Part shown: positions 62,545 through 64,000 of the stretch, piece by piece
How the letters are laid out: each line of letters opens with the position of its first letter
How positions within the stretch are numbered: the first letter of the stretch is position 1
Assembly: GCF_041333735.1 (NCBI RefSeq)
Contig: NZ_JBGKFB010000001.1
Span: 1,622,501-1,686,500, forward strand
Length of the DNA: 64,000 bases
Origin: Veillonella sp.
Lineage (GTDB): Bacteria > Bacillota > Negativicutes > Veillonellales > Veillonellaceae
Reading direction: 5' to 3'
Program-made: the position numbers and the translations under genes
Notes under the pieces: model-generated
What the model saw: only the letters and a program-made list of their open reading frames with translations
Told to the model about the DNA's origin: nothing
Database searches by the model: none

Positions 62545-62573
62545 TTGACAAAAGTCCTGATAACCGATATACT
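62545..62573 (+). promoter_or_regulatory. tRNA cluster promoter
   Basis: Perfect TTGACA (62545-62550), 17 bases, TATACT (62568-62573), 20 bases before the first tRNA. Confidence 0.9.
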
Positions 62574-62592
62574 AAGCAAGTACTTTGGATAC

Positions 62593-62668
62593 GGCCCCGT
62601 GGTGTAGCGGTTAACATGTCGCCCTGTCACGGCGAAGATCGTCAGTTCAAATCTGATCGGGGTCGCCA
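62593..62668 (+). tRNA. tRNA-Asp (GTC)
   Basis: 76 nt with encoded CCA. Acceptor GGCCCCG pairs with CGGGGTC (one G-U); anticodon loop CTGTCAC; T-arm GTTCAAAT. Confidence 0.95.
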
Positions 62669-62673
62669 TTCAT

Positions 62674-62749
<76 letters not shown>

Positions 62750-62756
62750 TGTACAT

Positions 62757-62831
62757 GCGGGAATAGCTCAGCGGTAGAGCACCGCCTTGCCAAGGCGGGG
62801 GTCGCGAGTTCGAATCTCGTTTCCCGCTCCA
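62757..62831 (+). tRNA. tRNA-Gly (GCC)
   Basis: 75 nt with encoded CCA. Acceptor GCGGGAA/TTCCCGC, anticodon loop TTGCCAA. Confidence 0.96.
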
Positions 62832-62840
62832 ACTTTATAT

Positions 62841-62915
<75 letters not shown>

Positions 62916-62929
62916 CAATCGTTACCCAT

Positions 62930-63018
62930 GCCGGGGTGGCGGAACAGGCAGACGCAACGGACTTAAAATCCGTCGGTTGGAAACAACCGTACCGGTTCGA
63001 TTCCGGTCCTCGGCACCA
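62930..63018 (+). tRNA. tRNA-Leu (TAA)
   Basis: 89 nt with encoded CCA and a long variable arm (GGTTG-GAAA-CAACC). Acceptor GCCGGGG/CCTCGGC, anticodon loop CTTAAAA. Confidence 0.96.
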
Positions 63019-63021
63019 ATT

Positions 63022-63047
63022 AAGACTAACTTCGGTTAGTCTTTTTT
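63022..63047 (+). terminator. tRNA cluster terminator
   Basis: AAGACTAAC, UUCG tetraloop, GTTAGTCTT and T-tract. Confidence 0.95.
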
Positions 63048-63137
63048 CTTATGTAAATCTAGATTTTAAATGTGTATAATTTAAAAATATGAGAGTGCGT
63101 TTGTTATTAGAATGGCATATTTCAAATACGATTCTCT

Positions 63138-63608
63138 ATGTTTAATAATGTTATGAATAATAAAGCAAAATTATTAATTAGTGAATGTTTATGTGGCGTA
63201 TCCTGTCGTTATGATGGGAAAGACAATCTTATAGAACAGTTACCACTGTTAAAGGATACTTTTGATCTAGTAACCGTATGTCCAGAAGTATTAGGTGGTC
63301 TTACCATACCTCGAGATCCTGCGGAACGACAAGGTAAACGTGTATGTACGGCTAATGGAACTGATGTAACCACAGAATTCCATAAAGGAGCTCAAATTGC
63401 ATTGCATATAGCAATTCAACGGGGATGTAAGCAGGCTCTAATGAAAGCAAAAAGTCCTAGTTGCGGTTATAAGCGTATTTATGATGGTACCTTTAGTAAA
63501 ACCCTGCGAGAGGGGCACGGATGTACTGTAGAGGCCTTATTAATGAATAATATAGAGGTTTATACGGAAGAAGAAATTGACTTATTAATGGAACAAAAAA
63601 AGAGATGA
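63138..63608 (+). CDS. DUF523 domain protein
   Basis: 156 aa. Cys-rich DUF523 protein with SECLCGVSCRYDGKDN (about 14-29), VTVCPEVLGGLTIPRDPAER, and KAKSPSCGYKRIYDGTF, the conserved Cys residues suggesting metal or iron-sulfur binding. Function unknown. The start is uncertain: ATG at 63138 and ATG at 63153 are both possible and neither has a good ribosome binding site. Confidence 0.85.
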   Translation: MFNNVMNNKAKLLISECLCGVSCRYDGKDNLIEQLPLLKDTFDLVTVCPEVLGGLTIPRDPAERQGKRVCTANGTDVTTEFHKGAQIALHIAIQRGCKQALMKAKSPSCGYKRIYDGTFSKTLREGHGCTVEALLMNNIEVYTEEEIDLLMEQKKR

Positions 63609-63634
63609 GTTTTTAACTCATCTCTTTTTTCGTG
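63596..63634. terminator. Terminator after the DUF523 gene
   Basis: AAAAAGAGATGAG, TTTTTAA, CTCATCTCTTTTTT: A-tract and T-tract on both sides, so it may act bidirectionally. Confidence 0.9.
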
Positions 63635-63703
63635 TTAATGAAACCTAAACTACTTTATACTAACATAATAAAAATGCTTTTATATTACTAGAAATGTTAA
63701 AGT

Positions 63704-64000
63704 TTATTTTCCTGCGTTTACAGGATCATTAGTTAATGGTTGTTCCCCTAGTAAGGTAGTTAGGTTATGTAAATTGAATCGATATTTACCATTACTAAAG
63801 TCTCTTGTTGCATCATACCGTTGATTAGGTGCGTGCATAAGACCAATCAATGTGTCATATAGTAAATCATTTGTAAAGTATTGATGTTCGTGTTTAGAGA
63901 GTTCTTCTGCTGTTTGAGGATACTCAGCACGATATTGAGGTGATAAATATATCCAGAATGGAATATGAGTCATAACAAAGTCAAATGTATCTGGATTATG
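63704..64000 (-). CDS. Partial: C-terminus of a sulfatase-family (phosphoethanolamine transferase-like) protein
   Basis: The minus-strand frame is open to the window edge, so only the last 98 residues are seen. HNPDTFDFVMTHIPFWIYLS, the YRAEYPQTAEELSKHEHQYF segment and TNDLLYDTLIGLM match the end of alkaline-phosphatase-fold sulfatases of the LPS phosphoethanolamine transferase group, where HIPxxIYLS follows the last metal ligand. It fits an organism with lipid A or LPS core modification. Start and catalytic Thr lie outside the window. Confidence 0.7.
   Translation of the reverse strand, partial: HNPDTFDFVMTHIPFWIYLSPQYRAEYPQTAEELSKHEHQYFTNDLLYDTLIGLMHAPNQRYDATRDFSNGKYRFNLHNLTTLLGEQPLTNDPVNAGK

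Overview
The window looks like a chromosomal segment of a low-GC diderm Firmicute of the class Negativicutes, most probably Veillonella or a close relative. Gene order and translation signals are Firmicute-like: strong GGAGG ribosome binding sites, the rimP-nusA-rnpM-ylxQ-infB-rbfA-nrnA-truB-ribF series, comF near hpf-secA-prfB, and obg-yhbY-proBA-nadD-yqeK-lcp-rsfS. The envelope genes belong to an outer-membrane organism: family 9 LPS glycosyltransferases at the left edge and a phosphoethanolamine-transferase-like sulfatase at the right edge. The genus is inferred from this mix; no 16S rRNA gene is present.

Layout. 1-4040: LPS glycosyltransferases, a DEDDh exonuclease, an M18 aminopeptidase and a small unknown protein. 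4104-7875: an ABC importer operon with two tandem paralogous lipoproteins. 7886-11276: rpsO with a structured leader, a compact locus that reads as a type I toxin-antitoxin module (8325-8577), then pnp-dut. 11374-13101: Nudix hydrolase and deoB. 13341-15545 (minus): a three-domain RNA kinase-phosphatase-ligase. 15688-15948 (minus): rpsT. 16222-20888: polA-coaE-slt and an unknown protein. 21153-28977: the nusA-infB operon through ribF. 28991-32603: a chorismate mutase-shikimate kinase fusion, recD2 and comF. 32653-33255 (minus): an HD-GYP protein. 33693-33936: a stand-alone structured RNA, proposed to be a raiA-motif RNA. 34161-36351: a polar amino-acid ABC importer. 36875-41722: csp, hpf, secA and prfB (programmed +1 frameshift). 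41731-45574: a DUF2993-DUF5693-csaB envelope cluster. 45608-47376: split transketolase. 47391-52882: ftsE-ftsX-M23 hydrolase-S41 protease-obg-yhbY. 52950-58176: proBA, a small membrane protein, nadD, yqeK, an LCP protein and rsfS. 58178-62542: an S1 protein, trkA-trkH and an MBL hydrolase. 62593-63018: five tRNA genes. 63138-64000: DUF523 and the end of a sulfatase gene.

How it works together. Most of the window is core information processing (transcription termination, ribosome assembly and hibernation, RNA decay, translation release, protein export) with cell-wall remodelling coupled to division (ftsEX and its LytM-domain hydrolase). I see no insertion sequence, prophage, CRISPR array or rRNA operon. 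The most interesting non-routine item is at 8325-8577. A 30-codon membrane peptide on the minus strand converges on a short plus-strand RNA that shares its terminator and carries three blocks repeated from the peptide's translation start region, so the RNA can pair with the mRNA across its start codon, as in the Fst/par family. Others are the structured RNA between comF and hpf, the UAA-type prfB frameshift site, a perfect intrinsic terminator inside comF, and a kinase-phosphatase protein fused to an Rnl1-type RNA ligase.
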